Source: DATGHS01 sp035307785 (lineage in GTDB: Bacteria > Planctomycetota > Planctomycetia > Gemmatales > Gemmataceae). From it: a stretch of 42,402 bases of DNA. This document shows, piece after piece, positions 33,065-40,721 of this stretch; position 1 is the stretch's first letter; each line of letters begins with the position of its first letter. The notes beneath the pieces were generated by a model. It saw nothing but the letters and a program-made list of their open reading frames with translations, was not told where the DNA came from and ran no database searches. The stretch lies in contig DATGHS010000449.1 in NCBI GenBank assembly GCA_035307785.1, positions 1-42,402 of the forward strand, in the 5' to 3' direction. The position numbers and the translations under genes are program-made.

Positions 33065-33103
33065 AAAAAGGCCGCGCGGGTGTATGGCCCCACACGGCCT
33101 TTT
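33065..33103 (-). terminator. Rho-independent terminator-like hairpin before the portal module
   Basis: On the minus strand AAAAGGCCG...CGGCCTTTTT, with an inner GTGTGGGG/CCATACACC pairing, followed by a T-run. It shares arms and core with the hairpin at 15408-15464. It falls between the terminase/zinc-ribbon genes and the portal module, about 40 bases before the next start, so it may act as an attenuator. Confidence 0.6.
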
Positions 33104-33233
33104 GCATTGGCTGATTCGCAGCGGGAGCTACCCGCCGCGTCGCCCACCGGATTGTTCTCGCTGCAATCCTCTCACGCGGAATTGACAGATGCAAGCCAGA
33201 GCGGAGCGGAAAAAGCCAGAAATGTTTCTAGTT

Positions 33234-33389
33234 CTAGCGCTTGAGGGCTTTTTTTTCGCGCTCTTCGGTGCGCGTGTAATGGCCGCAGCCGGGGCAATGC
33301 CGGTAGCGCACCACGACGCCGCGGGCAGTTCTCAGGGTCCGGCGGACGTACAGGCGGCCTTTGCATTGCGGACAGCGGAAGCCTTTCAT
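33234..33389 (-). CDS. 51-residue zinc-ribbon protein
   Basis: A short gene read as MKGFRCPQCKGRLYVRRTLR, then HCPGCGHYTR and a basic tail ending KKALKR. The two pairs (CPQC, CPGC) with intervening RRTLRTARGVVVRYR resemble small zinc-ribbon regulators of the Ogr or NrdR-N type. Its ATG overlaps the previous stop as ATGA. A late-gene activator role is possible given its position between terminase and portal. Confidence 0.68.
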   Translation of the reverse strand: MKGFRCPQCKGRLYVRRTLRTARGVVVRYRHCPGCGHYTRTEEREKKALKR

Positions 33390-33598
33390 GCGTTTCGCGG
33401 CGGCTGCCGAGCGAATTTCCTGGCGGATTCTTGGCTAGCGGTTCCAGGCTTTATCCCCGTGGAAAAGCCGAGAATTTCATCAAAGCATGAATCGCAACTC
33501 TGACGGAGTTCTTTCGGGCGTTGATCGCCGTCTCCGCCGCAATGCGGACAAAGATCTTCTGGCGGAAGCTGGAATCCGGCGATCTGGCATTCAGCCAT
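33386..33598 (-). CDS. 70-residue zinc-finger protein
   Basis: Begins MAECQIAGFQLPPEDLCPHC with a second pair CDSC about 20 residues later, forming a zinc ribbon. The tail is polar and basic. Its ATG overlaps the terminase stop and its own stop overlaps the next zinc-ribbon gene, so three genes are coupled. Possibly a terminase accessory or regulator; unproven. Confidence 0.65.
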   Translation of the reverse strand: MAECQIAGFQLPPEDLCPHCGGDGDQRPKELRQSCDSCFDEILGFSTGIKPGTASQESARKFARQPPRNA

Positions 33599-35901
33599 CA
33601 CTTCCTCCCGTGCTTGTCGGCGTAAATCTCGCTCCACTTCTTGGGCGGAGGGCCTGGCGGCGGCGGCGGCGCATCGGTTGAAATGAATTGTAAACCCGAA
33701 ACGGCGGCTCCGACAGCGCAACCGACCCAGCAGTCAAGCCAGTGATTCTGCTGGTTCTCGCGGTGCCCGGGCCGCAAACGCCATTCCTCGACCCGCCGGC
33801 CGCGGCCGAAAGTCGGCGTGCGGTATTCGCTGAGCAGGTGGATGGTCAGCAGGGGATGCTCCGCGATCGCGGCCCCGGGCAGGTAGAGCGACGCCGCCGA
33901 GCCGGCCGGCGCCAGCAGCCCTTCCGCCACAAACGACTTCCAGGAATTGACGTCGAAACTGATAAACTTCCCTTTCGCGGTCGTCTGGGCATCGACGCGC
34001 CAGTTCCATCCCATCAGGTCGCCCTGGTTTTTCTTATACTCATTCATCGGCTTGTCGCCGGCCCGCACGCCCTTGCCCTTGCTGGCGCGCAAGAGTGAGC
34101 GGTATACCGAGCGCGCAATCAAGTCATGCACGGTATCGGTTTCATACCCGGAGTCGATCAGGCACAGGGAGACCGGCACGGCCTGGCCGCCCTCCGCCTG
34201 CCGCCATTGCCGGGTGAGGATCTGCTTCAGGGTTTCGGTTAGGCCGTTGTAAATACGGACCCGCAATTCCTTGTGCGGGAAGACGGCCGAGAGCTTGGGG
34301 TTGGGCTCGCCCGCGGTGAAGAGCGGCCGCGGCTGGGGCGGGAAGGCGCCATACTCGAGTAATGAACCGCCGAAGCGATCGGTCCAGGCGGCGACGGACC
34401 AAAACAGGACCTCCTCCTGCACGTCGATAAAGGCGGTCAGGCGGTTGCAGTCCCTGGGGACGATGCCGCGCGGCTGTTGATTGAGCTTGGCGGCCAAGCA
34501 GGCCTCGTCGAGCTGGCGAATGTCGCCCAGGTCCTGCTCGATCACGGGCTGATTCTGGTACTCGCTGCAAAAGGCGCTCTTGCCGCGCGTGCAGTAGAGA
34601 TGCATCGCGTGCTGAATGGCCGAGATTTCCCAGGGCTCCTTGCGCTCGGGCCACGAGGCGATGGCGCCGGCGTCGAGTTCTTCCCGATGCTCCAGGTAAT
34701 GCTCATTGGCTTCCGTGTATTCGGGCGGATCTCGCTGGGCGCATTCGCGAAAAACTTCGAAATAACGCTCCCAGGCCTCCATGTTGCTGGGCATCGATTC
34801 GAGCAGCCGGGTGCGCTCGCCGCGCCATTGCGGGTACTGCTTGCGGTCCAGGATCTGGTCGATGAAATCGCCCGGGTAAATCACCGTGCAGGGCATGAAG
34901 GCGCTGATTGACTTGCCCGGGCCGGCCATGCCGAGCACATCGGCCGAGACCAGCTGCATGCGCGTGACGTTCTGAATGGGCGAACGGGCGCTTTCGCGCG
35001 TTTGCGGATCGTCGAGCAGCACCAGGTCGGGCCGGATTTCGGCGCCGGTGCTCGTCGTGGTGAGAGTGCCGCGGATCCCGTCGGCGGTCAGCCCGACGGC
35101 CGAGACAATCGTCCCGGAGGTCGGCACCATGCCGTCCGAGCGGAGGGCCCACTGCTTGGGCCAGTTCGCCGGCGGCGGTACCGTGGGCAAGACGATCCGG
35201 TCGCTACTCCATTCGATCAGAGTGGCCTCGCCCTGACACACTTGGCCGCTGGCGCGGTTGGCGATGCCGCCCAGGGCCTGGGCGGCCTGGCTGATCTCCG
35301 GAAAATCGGCCGCGAACTTCGGCAGAAACCGGATGTACATTTTCACCGAGCGCAGGTTGTCGCAGGCCTTGGAGTCGTTGGCGCCGATCAGCACCGGGTA
35401 GTGGCGGAACCCGTAAGCGATGGCATAGAGCACGGCCATCCGGCATCGCGTCGTTTTGCCGTCACCGCGGGGGTCGGCCATCGCGTAGAGGGCTCCGGCC
35501 CAGATGCACTCTTCCATCCGGGCGATTTCCCGCAGTTGGTTTTTCGACCAGCCGAGGTAAAAGGCCTCCGGGTTATAGGTCTCCATGAATTTCCGCAGCG
35601 ACTTGCGGCAAGACTCGCGCCGCTCGATGTTGGCGATGTCGCGAATGGGGCCAATGTCGCGGCCCTTCTGTGATCGCTGGCGCGAGATGGCTGCCTGCTG
35701 TTCGCGGTAGGCGTCGTACTCCGTCGATTGGGTTGGCGCGGGAGATGGAGTCGGCTTCGCGGTGAGTTTCCGAGTTGGCTTCGGAGCAACTTTCGGAGCG
35801 GGTTTTCGTTTCGCAGACGGCGCCGGCTTTTTCGGCGTGGATTTCTTCTTCGGCTTGCTCCTGGGCGTCGGTCGGCGCGCGGCCATGCGATAATTTACCA
35901 T
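33598..35901 (-). CDS. terL: Terminase large subunit
   Basis: A 767-residue packaging motor. The N-terminal 55 residues are a Lys/Pro/Ala tail. The ATPase domain has a Walker A-like loop ADPRGDGKTT (142-151), a Walker B strand DLVLLDDP (292-299) and an adjacent TGAEIRP. The nuclease domain shows acidic strand ends FIDVQEE (Asp493) and LIDSGYET (Asp583), consistent with an RNase H-like fold. It cuts and packages genomic DNA. A second ATG at 35886 is an equally good start. The preceding gene order gives no obvious small terminase subunit. Confidence 0.88.
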   Translation of the reverse strand: MVNYRMAARRPTPRSKPKKKSTPKKPAPSAKRKPAPKVAPKPTRKLTAKPTPSPAPTQSTEYDAYREQQAAISRQRSQKGRDIGPIRDIANIERRESCRKSLRKFMETYNPEAFYLGWSKNQLREIARMEECIWAGALYAMADPRGDGKTTRCRMAVLYAIAYGFRHYPVLIGANDSKACDNLRSVKMYIRFLPKFAADFPEISQAAQALGGIANRASGQVCQGEATLIEWSSDRIVLPTVPPPANWPKQWALRSDGMVPTSGTIVSAVGLTADGIRGTLTTTSTGAEIRPDLVLLDDPQTRESARSPIQNVTRMQLVSADVLGMAGPGKSISAFMPCTVIYPGDFIDQILDRKQYPQWRGERTRLLESMPSNMEAWERYFEVFRECAQRDPPEYTEANEHYLEHREELDAGAIASWPERKEPWEISAIQHAMHLYCTRGKSAFCSEYQNQPVIEQDLGDIRQLDEACLAAKLNQQPRGIVPRDCNRLTAFIDVQEEVLFWSVAAWTDRFGGSLLEYGAFPPQPRPLFTAGEPNPKLSAVFPHKELRVRIYNGLTETLKQILTRQWRQAEGGQAVPVSLCLIDSGYETDTVHDLIARSVYRSLLRASKGKGVRAGDKPMNEYKKNQGDLMGWNWRVDAQTTAKGKFISFDVNSWKSFVAEGLLAPAGSAASLYLPGAAIAEHPLLTIHLLSEYRTPTFGRGRRVEEWRLRPGHRENQQNHWLDCWVGCAVGAAVSGLQFISTDAPPPPPGPPPKKWSEIYADKHGRK

Positions 35902-36077
35902 CCAAAACTAACTCTGTGCTGGAATTCGTTTGTTCCCCACGACCCGCCGCCGCGCGCCGGTCTCCGGAAGGACCCGAGATTTTAATCCTGTGGCCCATAC
36001 ATAGCCACGAATAGGGCCGCAGAATCGAATAGGGCTGGATCATGATCTCCCTCCCCGTTGAAACTCCCGCTGGGTGT

Positions 36078-36182
36078 TCATTTTTCTTTTCCTCGATCGA
36101 CCGGCTTCATCTCGGTAGCGAGAGCGTGCATGGTCTTCACCAAAAACTTGTAATCCCATTTCATCCATCGCAAACAGATCAT
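36078..36182 (-). CDS. 34-residue coupled peptide upstream of terminase
   Basis: Reads MICLRWMKWDYKFLVKTMHA then LATEMKPVDRGKEK. GGAGAAGAC lies in front of the ATG and its start overlaps the previous stop as ATGA. The basic, aromatic composition looks real. Too short for a family call. Confidence 0.42.
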   Translation of the reverse strand: MICLRWMKWDYKFLVKTMHALATEMKPVDRGKEK

Positions 36183-36295
36183 GTCTTCTCCGGAGATTTC
36201 CAAGCCGGGCGTGAACGAACGGCAGCCATGACACACATGCCGATGCCGTTTATCCCACGCCTTTTGACCGGCGCGTCCTTCCTAACGCGCATCAT
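36179..36295 (-). CDS. 38-residue coupled peptide
   Basis: Starts with overlapping ATGATG at the end of the preceding gene (MMRVRKDAPVKRRGINGIGM ...), very basic, and ends in an ATGA overlap with the next peptide. Evidence is the coupling only. Confidence 0.38.
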   Translation of the reverse strand: MMRVRKDAPVKRRGINGIGMCVMAAVRSRPAWKSPEKT

Positions 36296-36867
36296 TCCGC
36301 CATTGCTCCCTGCAAGATGCTGCGCTCGAGATCCGTCAAGTCCCATTGGGCCAGGATCACGAAGAGGCTCGGCGTCAGCCGGCGGAGCAAGAGCGGGTCG
36401 CCGGGGAGCGTTTGCCATTCGCATTCCCAGAGGATGAAATAACCGCCGAGGCTGCGTGGCCGAACGCTCAACGGGATCGTCGGCACATCGGCAAAGCTGC
36501 TCTCCTCCTTCGCGCCGCTAGGAAGAAAGCGGCGCGGTATTGCGATGCCACGCGCCCGGCAGTCGCTATCTTCCCAGCGACTCATGAACTTCGCACGCTG
36601 CCGCCAGAAGTTCATCTGATAGCAGCAGCGCTTCCAATTCGCCCGCGCGATCGCGAGTTTTGGCAGGCCACGCGCATCCAGCGGGCACGTTTGGAAAGTT
36701 TGCAGCAGGTTGAGCAGGACCTCGCCCTGGGCCAGCGCTTCATAGCCGACCAGCAGAGCGCGGTCCACATCCGTGGCCTGGTCGGCTTTGCCTTCCAGGT
36801 CGAAGCGATATTGTTCGGCCAGCGCTTCGGCTTTGTCGCGCGGCATGGTGATTGTTATTGCATTCAT
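36292..36867 (-). CDS. Conserved phage protein of unknown function
   Basis: A 191-residue protein. The N-terminal half is helical (DKAEALAEQYRFDLEGKADQ ... RANWKRCCYQMNFWRQRAKF). The C-terminal half has FADVPTIPLSVRPRSLGGYF then ILWECEWQTLPGDPLLLRRL and VILAQWDLTDLERSILQG, a pattern I recall in phages of similar hosts. GAGGAA precedes the ATG. It may be a DNA-metabolism accessory, as it follows the replication gene. Confidence 0.66.
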   Translation of the reverse strand: MNAITITMPRDKAEALAEQYRFDLEGKADQATDVDRALLVGYEALAQGEVLLNLLQTFQTCPLDARGLPKLAIARANWKRCCYQMNFWRQRAKFMSRWEDSDCRARGIAIPRRFLPSGAKEESSFADVPTIPLSVRPRSLGGYFILWECEWQTLPGDPLLLRRLTPSLFVILAQWDLTDLERSILQGAMAE

Positions 36868-36900
36868 CGTTGTTCCTCGCGATGTTGTTTTTCCTTTTGA

Positions 36901-36911
36901 TAGCCCTACCG
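36901..36911 (-). repeat. Intergenic motif CGGTAGGGCTA, copy 1
   Basis: The minus-strand motif CGGTAGGGCTA spans the stop codon (TAG) of the replication-initiator-like gene. Related longer copies occur at 39284 and 39907. All lie just ahead of a ribosome site. Confidence 0.5.
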
Positions 36912-37841
36912 GCTTTCCCCGATCGCCCTTCGAAGTTTCGCGCGGATCTCCTCCGGCCTGGCCGCAGCGGCGACATCGCGCTCGCGCTTCTCGCGCTCAG
37001 CCTTGATGCGCGCGGCTTTCTGGTCCACGGTTTCGCCGGCTGCCGGGCCGGCCCTCGGCCGCATGCGCTTCATGAACTCGCTCGGCCATTCGATTTTCGG
37101 CGGCTTCGCCAGGCCCTCGAGGATCGCTTCCTTCGTCAGGCCAGCGTCGAGTAAGTCGGCGAACATGGCCTCGAGCTCCTCGCGGCTGCAGGGCCTGCCG
37201 GCGCCCTTGCGCAGCCCCCATTCCAGGAACAGCTCGCCAACCGCCTGCTTTTTTGATGGAGCTAAAGAAGAGGGAGGGGGGTGCGGGGTCTTGTCAGGCG
37301 CCGGCGCCCCTCCCTCTCTTTCTTCTCTACTCTTCTCTTCTCTGGTGACCGTTTTGTTACCAACACCCGGTAACGGATTGGTAACGAAATCGGCCGGCTG
37401 CTCACGCCGTTTGGCACGGTCCCGATAGGTCGATTGCTTTTCGGCGGGCGTCAGAGGGGCGTTGTGCTGCCTGAAGTTAGGGAGAATAACGCCGTCCTGA
37501 TCGCCGTCCTTTACCTCGGCCCAGCCGACAGCGACCATCGCCTTTCCGACGCCAGGGCAACCCGCCATGAGGTCCAGATCGGGGATGGAAATGTGGGCCA
37601 GCACAAGGTGATCGCCCTCGAACTTGCCATACTCGCGTGACGCACTCCACACGCGCAAAAGTAACGCGCAGGTAACGCACCGTAACGCGTCGTCGCTGAC
37701 AATTTGGCCGTTGATCGGCCCGGAGCCTCCAGGCGTCAGCCATTCCCGGAAGTCCTGGTTCCTGTGCAGCACCCTTGCGAGCGCTATCAGTTTGGGCGAC
37801 TGCATGAGGCCGCCGCGCATCTTAATCCAGTCGCCCGCCAT
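36906..37841 (-). CDS. Replication initiator / helicase loader-like protein
   Basis: A 311-residue protein. The N-terminal about 130 residues, starting MAGDWIKMRGGLMQSPKLIA, with LLLRVWSASREYGKFEGDHL, VAVGWAEVKDGDQDG and VILPNFRQHNAPLTPAEKQ, match the winged-helix N-domain of phage replication (O-like or DnaD-like) proteins. A disordered linker holds the DNA sequence CTCTTTCTTCTCTACTC, a pyrimidine-rich patch that may be an origin-like iteron-poor region. The C-terminal part is a Lys/Arg/Glu helix. It likely loads the host helicase. Its start lies inside the end of the preceding small gene. Confidence 0.62.
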   Translation of the reverse strand: MAGDWIKMRGGLMQSPKLIALARVLHRNQDFREWLTPGGSGPINGQIVSDDALRCVTCALLLRVWSASREYGKFEGDHLVLAHISIPDLDLMAGCPGVGKAMVAVGWAEVKDGDQDGVILPNFRQHNAPLTPAEKQSTYRDRAKRREQPADFVTNPLPGVGNKTVTREEKSREEREGGAPAPDKTPHPPPSSLAPSKKQAVGELFLEWGLRKGAGRPCSREELEAMFADLLDAGLTKEAILEGLAKPPKIEWPSEFMKRMRPRAGPAAGETVDQKAARIKAEREKRERDVAAAARPEEIRAKLRRAIGESR

Positions 37842-37950
37842 AGCGTGTCATCCCTGCAGATTCATGAAACAGCGCCGGCAGACCGGCGATCGTCCGCTCG
37901 ATCACTTGGCGGGCGTGCTCACGCCAGCGCGATAGCGTCTTTCGGGCCAT
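37822..37950 (-). CDS. 42-residue basic protein
   Basis: Reads MARKTLSRWREHARQVIERT then IAGLPALFHESAG and MTRYGGRLD, behind GGAG. It overlaps the start of the replication gene by 20 bases and begins four bases after the stop of the zinc-binding gene. The N-terminal amphipathic basic helix could bind DNA or RNA. It is well placed in the operon, so likely genuine. Confidence 0.58.
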   Translation of the reverse strand: MARKTLSRWREHARQVIERTIAGLPALFHESAGMTRYGGRLD

Positions 37951-37954
37951 AGTT

Positions 37955-38308
37955 TCAGTTCTCCGGTCGCCCTCGCTTCGTTCTTCCAATAATTGGGTGG
38001 ATGCCGGCGCATGCGCTGCAAAGCATCGGCCGAACCCAATAACACGGCACGCAGGTACGCTTCACACATTGCGAGCAATCAATGTCGGTGCAGCCGCATT
38101 CAGCGCATACGTCGATGCCGCGCTCGCGCAGAATAGGGGCGAGCGCGGCGAATTGCTGGCGTGCAACCTTCGCCGGTGGACTGTGCCTGCTGCCGCAGGT
38201 GAACACTTTCACGGCCTGCGCCAGCATGCGTAAAAGTCGTTTCGTCGGCACGCGCGAATATTCCGATGGTTCGGGTAGCGTGTAAAGTTGATGGGCTGGG
38301 CGTGTCAT
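37955..38308 (-). CDS. Cys-rich zinc-binding protein
   Basis: A 117-residue protein from ATG at 38308, overlapping the previous stop as ATGA and behind GGAGG. Residues about 65-100 contain many Cys in pairs (CAECGCTDIDCSQCVKRTC, CYWVRPMLCSAC), enough for two or more zinc sites. The N-terminal part is basic and helical (KRLLRMLAQAVKVF). Function unknown; a nucleic-acid-binding accessory is likely. Confidence 0.65.
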   Translation of the reverse strand: MTRPAHQLYTLPEPSEYSRVPTKRLLRMLAQAVKVFTCGSRHSPPAKVARQQFAALAPILRERGIDVCAECGCTDIDCSQCVKRTCVPCYWVRPMLCSACAGIHPIIGRTKRGRPEN

Positions 38309-38535
38309 GCCGGCACCGCCTCCTTCTCGCGCTTTTTGTCGATCGCGTCCAGCCAGCCCAGGCGCATGCCGCGCCGTTCGATCGCGCCGAGCTCGTCGAG
38401 CGTCAGGTGCCAGACCGCGGCCGTCATCTCGCGCGACTGCCGCACCGTCTGCTGATTCAGCACCGGCAGCGCGTCCTGGGCTTCGACCAGGTAGCGAAAG
38501 ATTTTCTTGTCGAAATGATGCGTCGGCCGGCCCAT
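38305..38535 (-). CDS. 76-residue helical protein
   Basis: Begins MGRPTHHFDKKIFRYLVEAQ, then REMTAAVWHLTLDELGAIER and LGWLDAIDKKREKEAVPA. It has helix-rich character and may contain a helix-turn-helix. GAGGAA supports the ATG. Coupled by ATGA to the zinc-binding gene. Confidence 0.66.
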   Translation of the reverse strand: MGRPTHHFDKKIFRYLVEAQDALPVLNQQTVRQSREMTAAVWHLTLDELGAIERRGMRLGWLDAIDKKREKEAVPA

Positions 38536-38564
38536 TACTATTCCTCGCTTGGATTCGTGACTGT

Positions 38565-39269
38565 TCAGCTAGAACGGTTCTCAAGCATCATCATCAGTTG
38601 CTTGCCGATGAATTCCGTGTAGGCCGGCGGGATAGCCTGCGCCAATTCGGCTCGGCTTTTCATCCAATCAATCTGCATTGCCGCTTCGCCCTCTTCGCGT
38701 TTGAAGTTATGGCCCGCCAAACAGACAAACGGCGATTGGCCACGATCATAGGCGCGATGGGAATTAGTGAGCATTCCGGGCGGATGCTTTGGATGAGTCG
38801 GCTGCAATAGCATTTGGTTGGATTCGAACCACCTGTGCCGCAGCACCCTCAGCTTGAACATCATCCCGCAAAGCATTATCGAAGGTGTTTTCATGGGAGC
38901 GCCTTGTACGTTTTCCATAATCCACGGCTTGCCGATTTCGTCCAGAAGCAACCGGCATGGCTCGATTAGGTTTGGATGCTTCTCTCTTCCCTTCTTTCCA
39001 TGAACCGCCGTTGAAACGCTGAACGCCTGGCACGGTGGGCTCGCGTGAATCACATCGAAGTCTTCCAGGAAGTACCATTTCCCGTCCACATTTGTCTTTC
39101 CTCGGCTCGAAATCATTTCAAGAAACTGAATCGCATCGTGCTGTACAAACTCAAACGGGTATCTCGGCATCGGCCTGTTATCCACGCCAACAACATCGAA
39201 GCCGGCGCGATGGTAGCCAACCGAACAACCGCCAGCTCCGCAGAACAGGTCTAAAAGTCTCGGCCTCAT
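38565..39269 (-). CDS. DNA (cytosine-5) methyltransferase
   Basis: A 234-residue enzyme with motif I LLDLFCGAGG (SAM binding), motif IV ASPPCQAFS (catalytic Cys80), motif VI WIMENV (119-121), RHRWFES and motif X-like AIPPAYTEFIGKQL. It transfers methyl to C5 of cytosine in DNA. The target-recognition region is short, typical of small phage enzymes. No partner restriction gene is seen, so it is an orphan that may protect phage DNA from host restriction. A tRNA-like TTCGAAT in this gene is only codons. Confidence 0.9.
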   Translation of the reverse strand: MRPRLLDLFCGAGGCSVGYHRAGFDVVGVDNRPMPRYPFEFVQHDAIQFLEMISSRGKTNVDGKWYFLEDFDVIHASPPCQAFSVSTAVHGKKGREKHPNLIEPCRLLLDEIGKPWIMENVQGAPMKTPSIMLCGMMFKLRVLRHRWFESNQMLLQPTHPKHPPGMLTNSHRAYDRGQSPFVCLAGHNFKREEGEAAMQIDWMKSRAELAQAIPPAYTEFIGKQLMMMLENRSS

Positions 39270-39283
39270 TTCAGTCCTCGCGG

Positions 39284-39299
39284 CGTTCTAGCCCTACCG
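39284..39299 (-). repeat. Intergenic motif CGGTAGGGCTAGAACG, copy 2
   Basis: A 16-base motif identical to the copy at 39907-39922. It lies 14 bases before the methyltransferase start, after a 45-base untranslated gap. Confidence 0.55.
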
Positions 39300-39331
39300 A
39301 TCCTGCCGCACTTCAAGCCTGACCTGTTCAG

Positions 39332-39658
39332 CTATTCCGGTTTGTCCTTGATTGTGCATTTGAACGGTTTTTGACAAATACCGCACTTGCCGATGACAGA
39401 TTCCGGGCCGGGAGGATGGACGAAGAAGCGCGATGAACCGTCCAATAGACCGGCCCATTGCTCAGCCCCGGCTTTGCTGAATGTGTTCGCATCCAGTTTG
39501 ACAATGTGTGTATGGCCGTTTTCGCAAGTGGCTGTTATTTCCCAAAAACGCTCCAAGGGAGGTTTTGGGCAGTTGCCGCTGTAGCCGTGGAATTTGAACA
39601 TCTCTTCACCAGGCGGCATCGGTTCGCCGCACAGTTCGCATTTAGCTTGCTCGCTCAT
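39332..39658 (-). CDS. Cys-rich protein with two zinc-site pairs
   Basis: A 108-residue protein. It has an N-terminal CELCGEPM, a CENGHTH strand and a C-terminal CGICQKPFKC, suggesting two zinc knuckles flanking a small alpha/beta core (VKLDANTFSKAGAEQWAGLL). TGATG coupling links it to the gene upstream. Function unknown. Confidence 0.65.
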   Translation of the reverse strand: MSEQAKCELCGEPMPPGEEMFKFHGYSGNCPKPPLERFWEITATCENGHTHIVKLDANTFSKAGAEQWAGLLDGSSRFFVHPPGPESVIGKCGICQKPFKCTIKDKPE

Positions 39659-39885
39659 CAGATCACTCCTCTTTGTTGTTCTTCGATTGAATCGGCAGCA
39701 CGCAGAGCTTCCAAAATCTGCATGTCTCCTTGTCTGTTCTTTCCAAGTCGAATTCTCTCAGCAGCCCAAGCTCGAATCGCGTAAGGTGTTGCTATGTCGC
39801 GGCCAAGTAGCACAAAAACCCATTCGTTCGGTTTGGCTTTGCTCATGCAGCTATCAGGATCGGCCAACTCCTCATGCTTCAGCAT
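39658..39885 (-). CDS. 75-residue hypothetical protein
   Basis: Begins MLKHEELADPDSCMSKAKPN behind a strong AAAGGAG site. Middle residues NEWVFVLLGRDIATPYAIRA then WAAERIRLGKNRQG are compact and strand/helix-like. The stop overlaps the next start as TGATG. No family recognised. Confidence 0.65.
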   Translation of the reverse strand: MLKHEELADPDSCMSKAKPNEWVFVLLGRDIATPYAIRAWAAERIRLGKNRQGDMQILEALRAADSIEEQQRGVI

Positions 39886-39906
39886 CAGTTTTCTCCTTTC
39901 AAAAAC

Positions 39907-39922
39907 CGTTCTAGCCCTACCG
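39907..39922 (-). repeat. Intergenic motif CGGTAGGGCTAGAACG, copy 3
   Basis: A 16-base copy identical to the one at 39284-39299. It includes the stop codon of the upstream small gene and lies ahead of the next ribosome site. Confidence 0.55.
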
Positions 39923-40126
39923 TCGCTGCCTTTTCCACGCGGCCGCCACAATCGGCGCCTGCGCGGCTTGCAATTCGTCGATCGAAAGCGTGCCGGCTTC
40001 ATAGTCGGCCCAGGCCGCCTCCAGTGTGTTCCGCTCGCCCGTGGTCATAATCGCGTGCAGCCGGCCGCGCTCAAAGGCGAGCCGCGCCGCCGCCAAGCAT
40101 TCAGTTTTCGTCGGCTTCGCTTTCAC
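39917..40126 (-). CDS. 69-residue helical protein
   Basis: From GTG, preceded by AGGAGGAAC: VKAKPTKTECLAAARLAFERG-like start, then TTGERNTLEAAWADYEAGTL and SIDELQAAQAPIVAAAWKRQ. It is mostly helical and basic at both ends. An ATG 18 bases upstream (MARRRN) is an alternative. The start overlaps the preceding zinc-ribbon gene. Function unknown. Confidence 0.55.
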   Translation of the reverse strand: MKAKPTKTECLAAARLAFERGRLHAIMTTGERNTLEAAWADYEAGTLSIDELQAAQAPIVAAAWKRQRR

Positions 40127-40265
40127 GTTCCTCCTCCTCGCCATCCGGCGGCGCGTGGCAGGCCGTGGCGTCGATGTGATCGCAGCTCGGGCAGACCAGC
40201 ACGTCGCCGATCCAGGCCAGCAGCCGCTCGCCACATTCGCAGTATTGGCCTTCAGGTTGTGGCAT
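40101..40265 (-). CDS. 54-residue zinc-ribbon protein
   Basis: Begins MPQPEGQYCECGERLLAWIG with a second pair CPSCDH after a strand (DVLV), making a small zinc ribbon, then an acidic tail (GEEEERESEADEN). The start lies inside the end of the preceding gene. Similar zinc-ribbon genes recur in this early region. Confidence 0.62.
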   Translation of the reverse strand: MPQPEGQYCECGERLLAWIGDVLVCPSCDHIDATACHAPPDGEEEERESEADEN

Positions 40266-40464
40266 CGGGAACCTTCCCTTCCTCGCGAAGCAGCCGCCGG
40301 TAGTCATCGACGGCTTCGTCCATTCGCTCTAGCAGACCACGAACGTTATTCAGTCCGTGGACATCCCAATCTCGAAACTCGCAAGCGCAAGCGACAATTC
40401 GAGCAACGGCGTCGGCAGCCGTCTTGGATTGAATCGGCTCAGGCTTCTTTCGGCGCCGGCCCAT
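40252..40464 (-). CDS. 70-residue helical protein
   Basis: Begins MGRRRKKPEPIQSKTAADAV, then RIVACACEFRDWDVHGLNNV and GLLERMDEAVDDYRRLLREE. Basic start, helical rest. It begins five bases after the stop of the gene led by the tRNA-like leader. Function unknown. Confidence 0.62.
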   Translation of the reverse strand: MGRRRKKPEPIQSKTAADAVARIVACACEFRDWDVHGLNNVRGLLERMDEAVDDYRRLLREEGKVPDATT

Positions 40465-40468
40465 GAGT

Positions 40469-40699
40469 TCACCGCCTTCGTTTCGCCGGCGACTTCTCCG
40501 CCGGCTCGGCCGGCGCCTCGATCGCCGGGGCGTGGGCGTCGATCTCGATGACTTCCGTGGGCGGCTCCGCCGGTGGGAGCGCTTCGAGCCCATTGCTGGC
40601 CCGGAATTGCTGCCGGGCCTGCCGCACGTCGTCGCGATAGCCGCGGATCTCGTTGGCCAGGTCCTTCAGGGCCTGCCAGATGTGACGCAAAATTCCCAT
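40469..40699 (-). CDS. 76-residue protein preceded by tRNA-like leader 2
   Basis: Begins MGILRHIWQALKDLANEIRG, an amphipathic helix, then a charged helix and a Pro/Ala/Glu-rich low-complexity tail (PPAEPPTEVIEIDAHAPAIE) ending AKRRR. It is the first gene after a 173-base structured leader. AAGGAG precedes the ATG. Function unknown; the amphipathic N-terminus could contact a membrane or a partner. Confidence 0.68.
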   Translation of the reverse strand: MGILRHIWQALKDLANEIRGYRDDVRQARQQFRASNGLEALPPAEPPTEVIEIDAHAPAIEAPAEPAEKSPAKRRR

Positions 40700-40721
40700 T
40701 GGAACTCCTTGGGGTTAAAGT

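Noticed and set aside
35573..36043. ORF with a strong ribosome site overlapping the terminase start
   Set aside because: After about 50 codons it reads antiparallel-quality sequence inside the terminase N-terminus; possibly only a leader peptide, so not called as a full gene.
38815..38835. Plus-strand GGATTCGAACC resembling a tRNA T-arm
   Set aside because: It encodes RHRWFESN in the cytosine methyltransferase, and no acceptor or D-arm partner lies nearby.
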